From contig JAFDXL010000002.1 in NCBI GenBank assembly GCA_018267955.1, positions 124,001 to 188,000 on the forward strand: a stretch of 64,000 bases of DNA. The letters run 5' to 3'. The translations under genes were made by a program, and so were the position numbers. This document shows, piece by piece, positions 8,929-17,829 of the stretch. Under the pieces are notes generated by a model, which worked only from the letters and a program-made list of their open reading frames with translations, had not been told where the DNA came from and did no database searches. The stretch's first letter is position 1; each line of letters opens with the position of its first letter. Origin of the DNA: Bacteroidota bacterium (GTDB lineage Bacteria; Bacteroidota; Bacteroidia; Chitinophagales; Chitinophagaceae).

Positions 8929-8962
8929 AAACAGCCTCCCATTGTGGGAGGCTGTTTATTTT
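8929..8962. terminator. Bidirectional terminator between convergent genes
   Basis: Stem AAACAGCCTCCCA (8929-8941) pairs with TGGGAGGCTGTTT (8945-8957) around a 3-base loop. T-rich sequence follows on the plus strand and T's also follow on the minus strand, so it can end both the LamG gene and the SNF2 gene. Confidence 0.88.
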
Positions 8963-8980
8963 TGTACTTACTAATATTGG

Positions 8981-11900
8981 TTAGCTCAGCAGGTAAGCTA
9001 TATCTTCTTTTGTCAATCTCTTTAAGAATGCATTATCGTCAGAAACCAACTCATTGGCAAGCGCACGTTTCCGCTCCTGCAGAGTCAGCATTTTTTCTTC
9101 GATGGTATCTTTACATATCAGCCTGTATGCAAAGATGTTTTTCGTCTGCCCTATACGGTGCGTACGGTCTATAGCTTGTTGCTCCACCGCGGGGTTCCAC
9201 CACGGATCTACTATATATACATAATCAGCAGCGGTCAGGTTCAAACCTATACCACCTGCCTTCAATGATATCAGGAATACCCTGCAGCTTTCGTTCCCCT
9301 GGAATTCCTGGATGGCTTTTTCCCTGTCAGTTGCAGACGTGCTGCCATCAAAATACACATATGGGATGCCCCTGGCTTCCAGTTCTTTTCTTATAAGGTC
9401 CAGCATCCCAAGGAACTGCGAAAATATCAGCGCCTTATGATTGCCTACATTTTCAGTTATCTCACGTGTCAGCTCATCCAGCTTAATGGAATAGTTATGA
9501 AAGCGTTCTGCTTCATTCAGTATAGCAGGCGAGTCGCATATCTGGCGCAGCCTGGTAAGACCTTGTAATATATGCATGGTAGATCGCTCCACACCTCGCT
9601 CCTCGATCATACCCATTATCTGTTCCCTGTATACATTGCGGTATGCATCGTATATCTTGCGCTGCTCATCACCCATTTCGCAATACAGGATCATCTCTGT
9701 TTTTTCAGGCAGGTCTTTAGCAACCTGTTCTTTGGTACGCCTCAGCAAAAACGGGTAAGTGATTTTCCGCAATTGCTGCTTTACCTCATCTTCCTGGAAT
9801 TTATCTATCGGCGTCGCAAATTCATTCATGAAGAACTCCCTGCTGCCAAGTATACCGGGATTCAGGAAGTTCATCTGCGCAAATAGGTCGAACGTATTAT
9901 TCTGTACAGGGGTACCGCTTAGCGCAAGCCTGTGCTTGCTATTAAGTAATAAAGACGCCTTAGCCACCTGCGACTGAGGATTTTTAATAGATTGAGATTC
10001 ATCCAGAACTACATAGTCAAAAGATATCTCTTTGAATATTTTGATGTCACTCCGCATAGTGCCGTATGTAGTGATGATCACATCATACGGTTCAAAAGAG
10101 CGCAACGAAGCCATACGCTTTGGCCCGTGATGAATAAAATGGGTTAGCTCAGGCGTAAACTTCCTGATCTCATTTTCCCAGTTATACATCAGTGTTGTAG
10201 GGCATACCACAAGAAATTTCGCATCAGGGTGCTCGTTTTTATAATGCTGGAACAAGGTAAGAGCCTGTACGGTTTTACCGAGACCCATATCATCTGCCAG
10301 TATACCACCCCATCCTGCTTCTTTTAGGAATAGCAGCCATTGAAAACCTGCCTGTTGATAAGGCCTTAAAGTAGCCTGCAATTGTGTTGGCGGCTTTATA
10401 TTACTGTAGTCGTTCTCTATGATATCTACCAGGCGTTCTTTTTTCTCTTCCAGCTCCTTTTGGAGTTCCTCTTCATCTACCTCGGCCAGCAATTCATCGA
10501 GTACGCTGAAGTGATATTTCTTCAGCCTGATACTGCCGCCTTTGTTTTCGCCCATTTTTATCAGCAGGGCATATTTCTTAATCCAGTCTTCAGGTAACAA
10601 ACCTACAGAGCCATCTCCAAGCTTCACAAAGTTTTGCTTCTGCGATAGTGCCTTTTTCACATCTATCAGTGATACTTTCTGATCGCCGAAAACTATCTCT
10701 ACTGTTGCATCAAACCAATCTATGCCGCTGCTTACAGATATCCTGGTATCCGGTTTATAGGTGCTTACTCTCAATGTTTTCAGCTCATCATATCCAAACA
10801 GCTCTACGTTCCATTCCTTCATCACCTCTGCAAACCGGAAGAACCAATTATTGGCAAGCACTGCCGTTGCCGGCATATAAAAAAAGTGTTCCCTTCCGTT
10901 CTGCTGTATATCACTATGCAGGGTGCGGAGCATTTGTATATATGCCTGTTCTTCCGCCTCGTCCCTTCTTATCACTTTTATGATGCCGTCTTTGGGTTCT
11001 ATAACGTCACCAAAAAATCCCCATTTGATCTCTATTCCTCCGTAAGAAAATGCGGGCTGTAATACCAGCACCTGTTCCTTCTCCTGCAGGTACAGGCGGT
11101 TCACAGGCGCCGTCTTTTCAATATATTCTACAATCTCGTCGCCAAAGTTTATATGCATCAGCTGGCTCCACTGCATCACAGTATCGTTGAGGAAGGCAGG
11201 CCATTCTTCTGCAGAAATTTCCATCTCACCATCCGGCAGCAGGCGTTCTACTATCTTCACCTGTGCTACATTGGCCAGGGCATATACCGTATAATCGTGC
11301 ATCAGCAACCCGGCATTCAGTTGCAGTACATTCTTAAACGGTACATATTTTTCATTCACTATCCACGACAGCTCTATATGATAGTTGCCTTCTTTTTTTG
11401 TAACGCTTAATTGCGGGGCAACTTTAGTTGTAGAGAAAGCAACTGGTTCAATGTTTTTAGAACTGAGCCTTTTCCCTTGTCCCTTAATAAAGCAGAGGCC
11501 GTGGTCCTTATACCGTTCCAGCAGCTTTTGATACTTCGGCAACAAATACTCCCATATCTGTTCGGTCACTTCTTCGGTAGGATGCTCTTTAAACATCACT
11601 TCAATATCATCAATAAAATCACCGAAAGGCAGATTCTTCTTTAGGTATCGGAGCGTTTCATCAGGCATGAACTTGCGGGCAATAGGCAGCAATTCGCGCT
11701 CGTTATCTTTAAACTGCAGCGGGTTTACATATTGCCCCAGCTCCAGTATATCTATACCATTAATGAATTTAGTACCATCTTCATCTGTTTGCCCTGCCAC
11801 CAGCATCACGTTTACATTTGGATACAGGTTACCATATGGATCCAGTACTATTCCCAAACGCTTTATATCTTCTTCTTTAGGTGCAGGCTCTTTTGTTATT

Positions 11901-12748
11901 GTATTAACGGCCTGTGCTGCCTGTTTTTTTACCGGGGTGGCAACATCCAACGGTCGCTGCACCTTCTGTATGGTAGGATCTAATAGGCGCAAAAATGGCT
12001 TACCGTCTTTGTAAGTAAATTCAAATTTATTGGTAAGGTCATCGTTCAGGCTATATCCATATAATGCAAGCAGCTTGTTCTTTTGCTCATCCCAGTCGCG
12101 CACCGTCTGAAAATATTGCGGGCCATGCGCATTCAATATTTGTATAAATAAAGTAGCCTTGTGTATGCACAGCGGAAATTCCTTTTCGTCACATCCACAG
12201 GATGTATCAAAATACCTGTCTTCGTTTTGCTTCAGTACTACCTTATACGTTTGGTCGCCATCGGGTATTTCGGCTTCTATACGGTCGTTCTTTCCTTTTA
12301 CTATGATAGCTTTCTTAGACGCCGCCCACATAGTGGCTTTATCAATAATATCTGAGGATGCAAACACCCTCAGCATTTGCATAGTTACCTGCCGCATTCT
12401 CACTACAGAGTGCTTCTGATCGTAGGTAATATTGGCATTCTCAAAAAAGCCGCTTTGCAGTATATCGTTTAGCTGAAATAATGCAGCTACCTCATGCCTG
12501 CATATATCGCCCATGTTATACGGGCATTGGCAGCGAACGGATAAGTTTTTGGTATCCAGGAATTTATTAACGGTTACTGTGTAGTAGTTCTGATACACAT
12601 CATTCCTGACACGAAAACGAACTTGTTCCAGCAGGTGATCCACATCAAGCATTTGTACGCCCCCGGTGTAGAAAATTTTCTTTCCCCGGCGTATTACTTC
12701 TTCGGTGCCATGGTTGTATACGTGTTTAAGTACAGGCGGTAAGGACAT
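8981..12748 (-). CDS. SNF2-family helicase-like ATPase with twin SWIM zinc fingers
   Basis: A 1255-residue cytoplasmic Swi2/Snf2 ATPase. The N-terminus carries a SWIM zinc finger with CxCx7CxH spacing (Cys73, Cys75, Cys83, His85), and a second set with the same spacing occurs at Cys184, Cys186, Cys194 and His196. A middle region of unknown fold (about 230-790) leads to the ATPase core. There the Walker A ADDMGLGKT, Walker B VVLDESQSIKN, motif III LSGTPVQNN and the C-terminal helicase half (FDGSTSATDREKAIQEFQ, WWNPAVEQQAIDRTHRIGQ) are complete. Such proteins move on double-stranded DNA or remodel nucleic acid-protein complexes; the cellular role of the bacterial HepA/RapA-like SWIM group is not settled. 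Monocistronic, bounded by terminators on both sides. Confidence 0.93.
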   Translation of the reverse strand: MSLPPVLKHVYNHGTEEVIRRGKKIFYTGGVQMLDVDHLLEQVRFRVRNDVYQNYYTVTVNKFLDTKNLSVRCQCPYNMGDICRHEVAALFQLNDILQSGFFENANITYDQKHSVVRMRQVTMQMLRVFASSDIIDKATMWAASKKAIIVKGKNDRIEAEIPDGDQTYKVVLKQNEDRYFDTSCGCDEKEFPLCIHKATLFIQILNAHGPQYFQTVRDWDEQKNKLLALYGYSLNDDLTNKFEFTYKDGKPFLRLLDPTIQKVQRPLDVATPVKKQAAQAVNTITKEPAPKEEDIKRLGIVLDPYGNLYPNVNVMLVAGQTDEDGTKFINGIDILELGQYVNPLQFKDNERELLPIARKFMPDETLRYLKKNLPFGDFIDDIEVMFKEHPTEEVTEQIWEYLLPKYQKLLERYKDHGLCFIKGQGKRLSSKNIEPVAFSTTKVAPQLSVTKKEGNYHIELSWIVNEKYVPFKNVLQLNAGLLMHDYTVYALANVAQVKIVERLLPDGEMEISAEEWPAFLNDTVMQWSQLMHINFGDEIVEYIEKTAPVNRLYLQEKEQVLVLQPAFSYGGIEIKWGFFGDVIEPKDGIIKVIRRDEAEEQAYIQMLRTLHSDIQQNGREHFFYMPATAVLANNWFFRFAEVMKEWNVELFGYDELKTLRVSTYKPDTRISVSSGIDWFDATVEIVFGDQKVSLIDVKKALSQKQNFVKLGDGSVGLLPEDWIKKYALLIKMGENKGGSIRLKKYHFSVLDELLAEVDEEELQKELEEKKERLVDIIENDYSNIKPPTQLQATLRPYQQAGFQWLLFLKEAGWGGILADDMGLGKTVQALTLFQHYKNEHPDAKFLVVCPTTLMYNWENEIRKFTPELTHFIHHGPKRMASLRSFEPYDVIITTYGTMRSDIKIFKEISFDYVVLDESQSIKNPQSQVAKASLLLNSKHRLALSGTPVQNNTFDLFAQMNFLNPGILGSREFFMNEFATPIDKFQEDEVKQQLRKITYPFLLRRTKEQVAKDLPEKTEMILYCEMGDEQRKIYDAYRNVYREQIMGMIEERGVERSTMHILQGLTRLRQICDSPAILNEAERFHNYSIKLDELTREITENVGNHKALIFSQFLGMLDLIRKELEARGIPYVYFDGSTSATDREKAIQEFQGNESCRVFLISLKAGGIGLNLTAADYVYIVDPWWNPAVEQQAIDRTHRIGQTKNIFAYRLICKDTIEEKMLTLQERKRALANELVSDDNAFLKRLTKEDIAYLLS

Positions 12749-12790
12749 CTCTGAATCTCCAGTCTAAAAAAGGCAATCTCCAAAAGTAAC

Positions 12791-12820
12791 GAAAAAGGTG
12801 CTTTCGAAAGCACCTTTTTC
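12791..12820 (-). terminator. Perfect palindromic terminator after the PiT gene
   Basis: A 30-bp perfect palindrome with outer A5/T5 runs lies between the end of the phosphate transporter gene (12852) and the start of the SNF2 gene. It separates the two same-strand genes. Confidence 0.9.
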
Positions 12821-12851
12821 AATTAATTTCCTGTTAAGATGGGTATTATCG

Positions 12852-14525
12852 CTATACAAACCACGATGTGATCACGTAAAAGATACCTGCCAACAGCGCA
12901 CTCACCGGTATGGTTAGTATCCATGCCCACAGCAGGTTGATGGTTACACCCCACCTTACAGCCGACAGGCGTTTGGTAGCGCCTACACCTATGATAGCAC
13001 CGGTAATGGTGTGGGTTGTAGATACAGGTATACCCATTTGCTCCGTTACAAACAGGGTCATGGCGCCCGCAGTTTCCGCTGTTACACCTTCGAGTGGTGT
13101 TACTTTGGTAATGCGCGACCCCATTGTTTTTACGATCTTCCAGCCACCACTAAGGGTACCTGCGGCTATCGCAGTATAGCATATCAGTGGCACCCAGCCC
13201 AGTTCCCGCAGCGCCACACTGGTATCAGGATATTTATGGCCATTATAGGCAACAAATGCCGCGGCAATGATACCCATTACCTTTTGGGCGTCGCTACCGC
13301 CGTGTCCAAGACTCAATGCAGCTGACGAAAGCAATTGCAGTCTCTTAAACATATTGGCTTTGCGGGATGCACTTGGCTCACGGAGCACATCCACATATAT
13401 ATAGCACAATATAAATATCAGGGATCCTCCCGCAATAGAATAGCGTATCAGCGAATTGTCAGATTTTTTCAGTTCTTTGATCACGTCCTTGCGTACATCT
13501 ATCTTGGCTATTTCATTATACAAGCGCTCCCTCTGCCCCGGTGTCAGCGCCAGCATAGCACTTAAAGAATCAGCAAGCGCGGCATTAGGTACTGTGCCAT
13601 ACATATTTTGGTATGGCTTGGTTTTATTTACAGTTGCCGTTAGCTGCTCTATATAGGGCTTCAAGGCAGCATCGTCCATGGCTATCCTTTTCAGGCTGTC
13701 AATATTGTACGTATTATTGATCGCTTGTTTTACTTTATTTGCCTCCAGCGGCTTAAAGGCTCCTGACGCGCTTATTTCATCGGCTACTTTTTCCGCACCT
13801 TCAGACTCATAGCTGCCCGCAAAACCTACAGCCATTTTGTACTGCGCTTCCGCTTTTTCAAGTTTTGCTTTATTTTCTTCACTAGCGTCTTTGCTTACTT
13901 CTTTCTTATACTTATCTATTTGATAAAGTTTAGAAAAGTTTTCATGGACTTTGCCTGTCTGAAAATTCAGGAACAACATCCATGTCAATGCATTGGCAAC
14001 AATGATGATCAGTATCCGCAGCCAAACATTACGCATAATGGTAACGAGCGTTATAAAGATAGATATCACCATACCCACCAATGGGGCAAGGAATATAAAG
14101 AGTACGGTTTTGGTGATCTTTTCCAGTTCTACTATAGAGCTAAAGGCTACAAAGCCTTTGGTCATATAAGCATGTGCCACTGCAGCGCCTGCAAAACCAC
14201 CAATGAGCGTGTGTGAAGAGGAGGATGGGATCCCATACCACCAGGTGAGCAGGTTCCACGCAATAGATGCTATTAACCCTGCGAATATCACGGGCAGGGT
14301 AATAAATTCCGGGAACACCGTTTTACCAATCGTGTTGGCAACAGCATGATCCTGGAAAATAAAATATGCCAGGAAGTTGAAGAATGCCGCCCACATCACA
14401 GCCTGGAATGGTGTAAGTACTTTTGTGGATACAACAGTTGCTATAGAGTTTGCCGCATCATGAAAACCATTGATATAGTCAAATATCAGTGCTAACGCTA
14501 TAATTACTATAAGAAATGTAAACAT
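12852..14525 (-). CDS. PiT-family inorganic phosphate transporter with large soluble insert
   Basis: Inner-membrane phosphate/cation symporter, 557 residues. The N-terminal PiT signature is FDYINGFHDAANSIATVVSTKVLTP (in residues 15-39) and its C-terminal repeat is SLGHGGSDAQKVMGIIAAA (about 405-423), with SSSSHTLIGG and VSTTHTITGAIIG as the paired conserved loops. Between membrane segments at about 168-188 and 362-383 lies a charged, mostly helical stretch of about 170 residues, which simple PiT proteins of 400-500 residues do not have. It follows a DUF47/PhoU-like gene by 18 bases on the same strand, the usual partner that regulates PiT transport. A porin gene of the OprO/P type lies just upstream of that. 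Confidence 0.93.
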   Translation of the reverse strand: MFTFLIVIIALALIFDYINGFHDAANSIATVVSTKVLTPFQAVMWAAFFNFLAYFIFQDHAVANTIGKTVFPEFITLPVIFAGLIASIAWNLLTWWYGIPSSSSHTLIGGFAGAAVAHAYMTKGFVAFSSIVELEKITKTVLFIFLAPLVGMVISIFITLVTIMRNVWLRILIIIVANALTWMLFLNFQTGKVHENFSKLYQIDKYKKEVSKDASEENKAKLEKAEAQYKMAVGFAGSYESEGAEKVADEISASGAFKPLEANKVKQAINNTYNIDSLKRIAMDDAALKPYIEQLTATVNKTKPYQNMYGTVPNAALADSLSAMLALTPGQRERLYNEIAKIDVRKDVIKELKKSDNSLIRYSIAGGSLIFILCYIYVDVLREPSASRKANMFKRLQLLSSAALSLGHGGSDAQKVMGIIAAAFVAYNGHKYPDTSVALRELGWVPLICYTAIAAGTLSGGWKIVKTMGSRITKVTPLEGVTAETAGAMTLFVTEQMGIPVSTTHTITGAIIGVGATKRLSAVRWGVTINLLWAWILTIPVSALLAGIFYVITSWFV

Positions 14526-14543
14526 AAAATGGTGCCGACGTTA

Positions 14544-15191
14544 TTAAACGTATTTAATGATAATAGATTCTATCACATTTGCTGCATCTTCACATTTATC
14601 GGTAACAATTTCCAGCATCTGATAGAGGTCTTTTTTCTTGATGATCTCCACTGCGTTGGTATTTGATGTGAATAGTTGCATCATACCTTTGTCCAGCGCA
14701 TCGTCACCTTCATTCTCCAGGCTGTTGATCAGCACGCAGGCTTCTGTCAGCGAACGCAGGTCTTTCATGTCGCGCAATCCGTAAACCGCTTTATTGAGTG
14801 CCTTTATAGACCGGTTAATGATAGATGCAAATTCATGTGTTGTCTCATCTATATCATCAATATAGTAGTTCATCATCCTTTTGCCGGCACCCCAGATAAA
14901 GTCCGCTACGTCATCAAGAGATGTGGCGAGGTAGTGAATATCTTCCCTGTCGAAAGGCGTAATGAAATTTCGGCCCAGTTCTATGAATATCTTGTGTGTT
15001 ACTTCGTCATTTTTATGTTCCCACTCTTCCAGGCCTTTCAGCAAAGTATTCCTCTTAGTTATATCCTGTTCTTTCACCGCAGACGAAAACAGATCCGTCA
15101 TATGAGTCAGGTTAGAACTTACCTCTTCAAACAATCCATAGAATACCCTGTCTTTAGGCAGGAATATTTTCATAAAAGATCCAAAAGCCAT
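14544..15191 (-). CDS. DUF47 family PhoU-like phosphate transport regulator
   Basis: A 215-residue all-helical protein of the DUF47 family, distantly related to PhoU. Typical pieces are MKIFLPKDRVFYGLFEEVSSNL at the N-terminus, ITPFDREDIHYLATSLDDVADFI in the middle and LEIVTDKCEDAANVIESIIIKYV at the C-terminus, containing the acidic E/D-xxx-D motifs thought to bind metal clusters. It is cytoplasmic and is presumed to gate the PiT transporter encoded 18 bases downstream. A TACATTTG promoter element lies about 30 bases upstream, so this gene and the transporter form a two-gene operon. Confidence 0.93.
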   Translation of the reverse strand: MAFGSFMKIFLPKDRVFYGLFEEVSSNLTHMTDLFSSAVKEQDITKRNTLLKGLEEWEHKNDEVTHKIFIELGRNFITPFDREDIHYLATSLDDVADFIWGAGKRMMNYYIDDIDETTHEFASIINRSIKALNKAVYGLRDMKDLRSLTEACVLINSLENEGDDALDKGMMQLFTSNTNAVEIIKKKDLYQMLEIVTDKCEDAANVIESIIIKYV

Positions 15192-15220
15192 ATTTATTTA
15201 TTTAATAGTGGATTTGAGCG

Positions 15221-15228
15221 CAAATGTA
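15221..15228 (-). promoter_or_regulatory. -7 promoter element of the DUF47-PiT operon
   Basis: Minus-strand TACATTTG fits TAnnTTTG and lies 30 bases before the DUF47 start. Confidence 0.6.
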
Positions 15229-15313
15229 TTTTTGTTTAACAGGCCAAAAAAGCCGTAACAAAAACTTAATGATTACTTAACCCTCAGTTATATTTAATTT
15301 AATTCAAGTTTAA

Positions 15314-16645
15314 TTAAAATCGGTACTGTATACGACAGGTGAGTATATTGTCTTTAAGATCACCTGTGTACCCGGCAACGTTGGTCGACTCGTTCTTCAC
15401 TATATCATAATATACCATATACTTCACATGCGGATTAACATAATATACATAACCTATTCCTAATGTATGGAAACGTACGTCAGCTGCACTGAATCCTGCC
15501 GCAGATGATACCTGCATGCCAGCCACCCTGCTATTCGGGTCAAACCAATCATACTTTACTACCAGCTGATGTTTGCTGCTCGCAATGTTCTGCAGGAAAT
15601 AAAAGTAGGCTCCATTAAATGGCCGCGTATATAATGGCTGGTAAATTCCCGTTGCATTGATGGGATATGTTCCCGGAGTTTCTGAAGATGTTGCCACGGC
15701 AGTTTGTGTACCGATAATGCACTCTCCTCTTATTTCTGTAGCCCATTTTTTAGACGGGAATCTTATTTGTACGTCCGCCCCGTAATAGTGACGCGGCCTG
15801 GCTTCGTTTACATGATTAGGTGTCGAATCACCTTTTATTGCATAACCATGCACCACATCAGCAGTAGTACTATATACCCATGGAGATTGGCTGCCCAATG
15901 CGCCATAAAGTACAGATGTGCCTGCAGCAATTTCCATATGCAAAGCTTCTATCCTAGATGGCTTTATTGCCACCCTGCCGATAATATCTTTATAGCTGTC
16001 AAAATCTGTTGTAGCCGTCAATCCTTCGCCGTTAAATACCCCTACATCAGCCTTTATATGGTTCATAAACCATGTCTTATAACCCCTGGGCTCGAAAGTA
16101 ATGGATGCACCAATATCACGCTCTGTGCGCATCAATGTTTGCGACATACGGGCCCTGTCCGGAGATTCGCGATCTGCGGAAGAGAGGTTCAGCTCATAGC
16201 TGAATGGCCTGTTAAACATTCCGGCATTGATAGAGAACATCCTCCATTTGTTTTCGAACAACCGCAGGTGCATATCACGTATAGCAACACCTCTTTCTGT
16301 AGCTTCCAGCTGAAAACCCATGTAAGAAACAAGCTGATTTGCTTTATTGGTGTAGTAATACTCTGCTTTCAGCCTGTTTTCGCGCATCATAAACCTGTTA
16401 TTAGAGTTCGGCGCGAAATCTATTCCTTCAAAGGTTTTTGCCCCTTTACTTTCAGCCCACTGAAATTGCGGCTGCACATATCCGGTAAACCTGAGGGGAC
16501 CAAAATTCTGACAGATTCCTACTAACTTCCGGCCCATATCTGTCGTCGTATCAATCATTTGCATGTAGTACGACTGCGCATTCGCAACGCCGGACATTAC
16601 AATCAAAAAAACGATAATGTAAAATTTCTTCTGCATCAGTATCAT
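15314..16645 (-). CDS. Phosphate-selective porin O/P-like outer-membrane channel
   Basis: A 443-residue outer-membrane beta-barrel. A signal peptide (KKFYIIVFLIVMSGVANAQ) begins at the second ATG (16636), so either start is possible. The mature part alternates short polar/aromatic strands, with phrases typical of the OprO/OprP family: FTGYVQPQFQW, FMMRENRLKAEYYYTNK, LRLFENKWRMFSINAGMFNRPFSYELNLSSADRESPDRARM and the late LVVKYDWFDPNSRVAG. It ends in an aromatic strand (CRIQYRF). Its position beside the DUF47-PiT operon suggests it brings phosphate across the outer membrane for the PiT transporter. It has its own -7 element at 16653. Confidence 0.88.
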   Translation of the reverse strand: MILMQKKFYIIVFLIVMSGVANAQSYYMQMIDTTTDMGRKLVGICQNFGPLRFTGYVQPQFQWAESKGAKTFEGIDFAPNSNNRFMMRENRLKAEYYYTNKANQLVSYMGFQLEATERGVAIRDMHLRLFENKWRMFSINAGMFNRPFSYELNLSSADRESPDRARMSQTLMRTERDIGASITFEPRGYKTWFMNHIKADVGVFNGEGLTATTDFDSYKDIIGRVAIKPSRIEALHMEIAAGTSVLYGALGSQSPWVYSTTADVVHGYAIKGDSTPNHVNEARPRHYYGADVQIRFPSKKWATEIRGECIIGTQTAVATSSETPGTYPINATGIYQPLYTRPFNGAYFYFLQNIASSKHQLVVKYDWFDPNSRVAGMQVSSAAGFSAADVRFHTLGIGYVYYVNPHVKYMVYYDIVKNESTNVAGYTGDLKDNILTCRIQYRF

Positions 16646-16652
16646 TTGCGTG

Positions 16653-16660
16653 CAAAAGTA
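16653..16660 (-). promoter_or_regulatory. -7 promoter element of the porin gene
   Basis: Minus-strand TACTTTTG lies 7-16 bases before the two candidate ATG codons. Confidence 0.55.
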
Positions 16661-16773
16661 TTTTCGCTAATCCGTGTAAAAAAGAAATAATATAGAATTA
16701 ATGATTTGGTAACATTGAAGTTAAAGTTGTTTTGTAAACCATTTTTTCAGTATGCGACACTCAAAAAATAGGA

Positions 16774-17829
16774 TCACTGCAACCTTACCCTGGGGTCCAT
16801 AATGCCATATACCATATCAGTGAGCAGGTTTACCACAATAAAAATTGCTGCTGTAAGTAGTACGGAACCCATTACAATGGGAAAATCAAACTTATCCAGG
16901 GCATCCACCGTAAGCTTTCCCACACCCTTCCAGCCAAATATGTATTCTACGAAGAACGATCCTGCAAGCAATTCAGCCATCCACCCCGAAACCGCAGTAA
17001 TAACCGGGTTCAGTGCATTGGGTAAGGCATGCCTGAAGATAACTTTGGCAGCAGACAACCCCTTGGCATAAGCGGTACGTATATAATCCAGCGACAACAC
17101 ATCCAGTAACGCACTTCGCGTAAGCTGCGTAATAATAGCCAGAGGCCGTATACCCAAAGCCAGGGCCGGCAATATAAGATTGCGCCATACAATATGCCTG
17201 CCGGTAAGCGCATCATATTCCCAAAAACTACCTGTCATGTCGAGCCCTGTGAAATCGTGTAACAGGTAACCAAAGAAATAGGCTATCAGCAACCCGGCAA
17301 AGAAAGATGGCATTGATACCCCCGCGACACTGGCAGCAATGGCAGACGCATCCAGCCATGTGTCTTTTTTCAGGGCGGCCAATACGCCCAAAAGTATGCC
17401 TATGACAGTTGCAAACGTAATAGCTGCCAGTGCCAGGATAATAGTACCCGGCAATGCCTCTGTCAGTACTGCGTTTACCTCTCTCCTGGTACGGTAAGAG
17501 CGCCCCAGGTAAGGCTTTTTCAGCACAAGAGCATTTTTCCCAAATGGAAGTAAGGTATGGTAATGATATCTTGCTTTTGCTTCTGCATTATCCTTGTAAA
17601 AGCTTAGCGGCGATATATCATTAATATAAAGCAGGTAGCGTGTAAACACAGGCTTGTCCAGGTTCAGATCCTTGCGCACATTTTCCAGCGATGCCAGGTC
17701 TCCCCGCTGTCCCATGATCAGCCGTGCAGGATCATCTGACAGCACATTGAACAGGAAGAACACAAGTGTTACTACACCCAATAGAACAAACAGGCTGTAA
17801 CGGATGCGCCGTGCCACGAACCGCAGCAT
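16774..17829 (-). CDS. ABC transporter permease, DppB/OppB type
   Basis: A 351-residue inner-membrane permease of the peptide/nickel uptake class. The N-terminus (ARRIRYSLFVLLGVVTLVFFLFNVLSDDPARLIMGQRGD) is the typical first segment of DppB-like proteins, and the membrane-spanning region contains the EAA-loop-like YIRTAYAKGLSAAKVIFRHALPNALNPVIT (about 248-277). No DppC-like second permease, ATPase or binding protein is adjacent; these may be elsewhere. Its start codon overlaps the stop of the DoxX/BT_3928 gene (TAATG), which indicates translational coupling. The substrate is unknown; in this arrangement an import or export role cannot be told from the sequence. Confidence 0.88.
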   Translation of the reverse strand: MLRFVARRIRYSLFVLLGVVTLVFFLFNVLSDDPARLIMGQRGDLASLENVRKDLNLDKPVFTRYLLYINDISPLSFYKDNAEAKARYHYHTLLPFGKNALVLKKPYLGRSYRTRREVNAVLTEALPGTIILALAAITFATVIGILLGVLAALKKDTWLDASAIAASVAGVSMPSFFAGLLIAYFFGYLLHDFTGLDMTGSFWEYDALTGRHIVWRNLILPALALGIRPLAIITQLTRSALLDVLSLDYIRTAYAKGLSAAKVIFRHALPNALNPVITAVSGWMAELLAGSFFVEYIFGWKGVGKLTVDALDKFDFPIVMGSVLLTAAIFIVVNLLTDMVYGIMDPRVRLQ

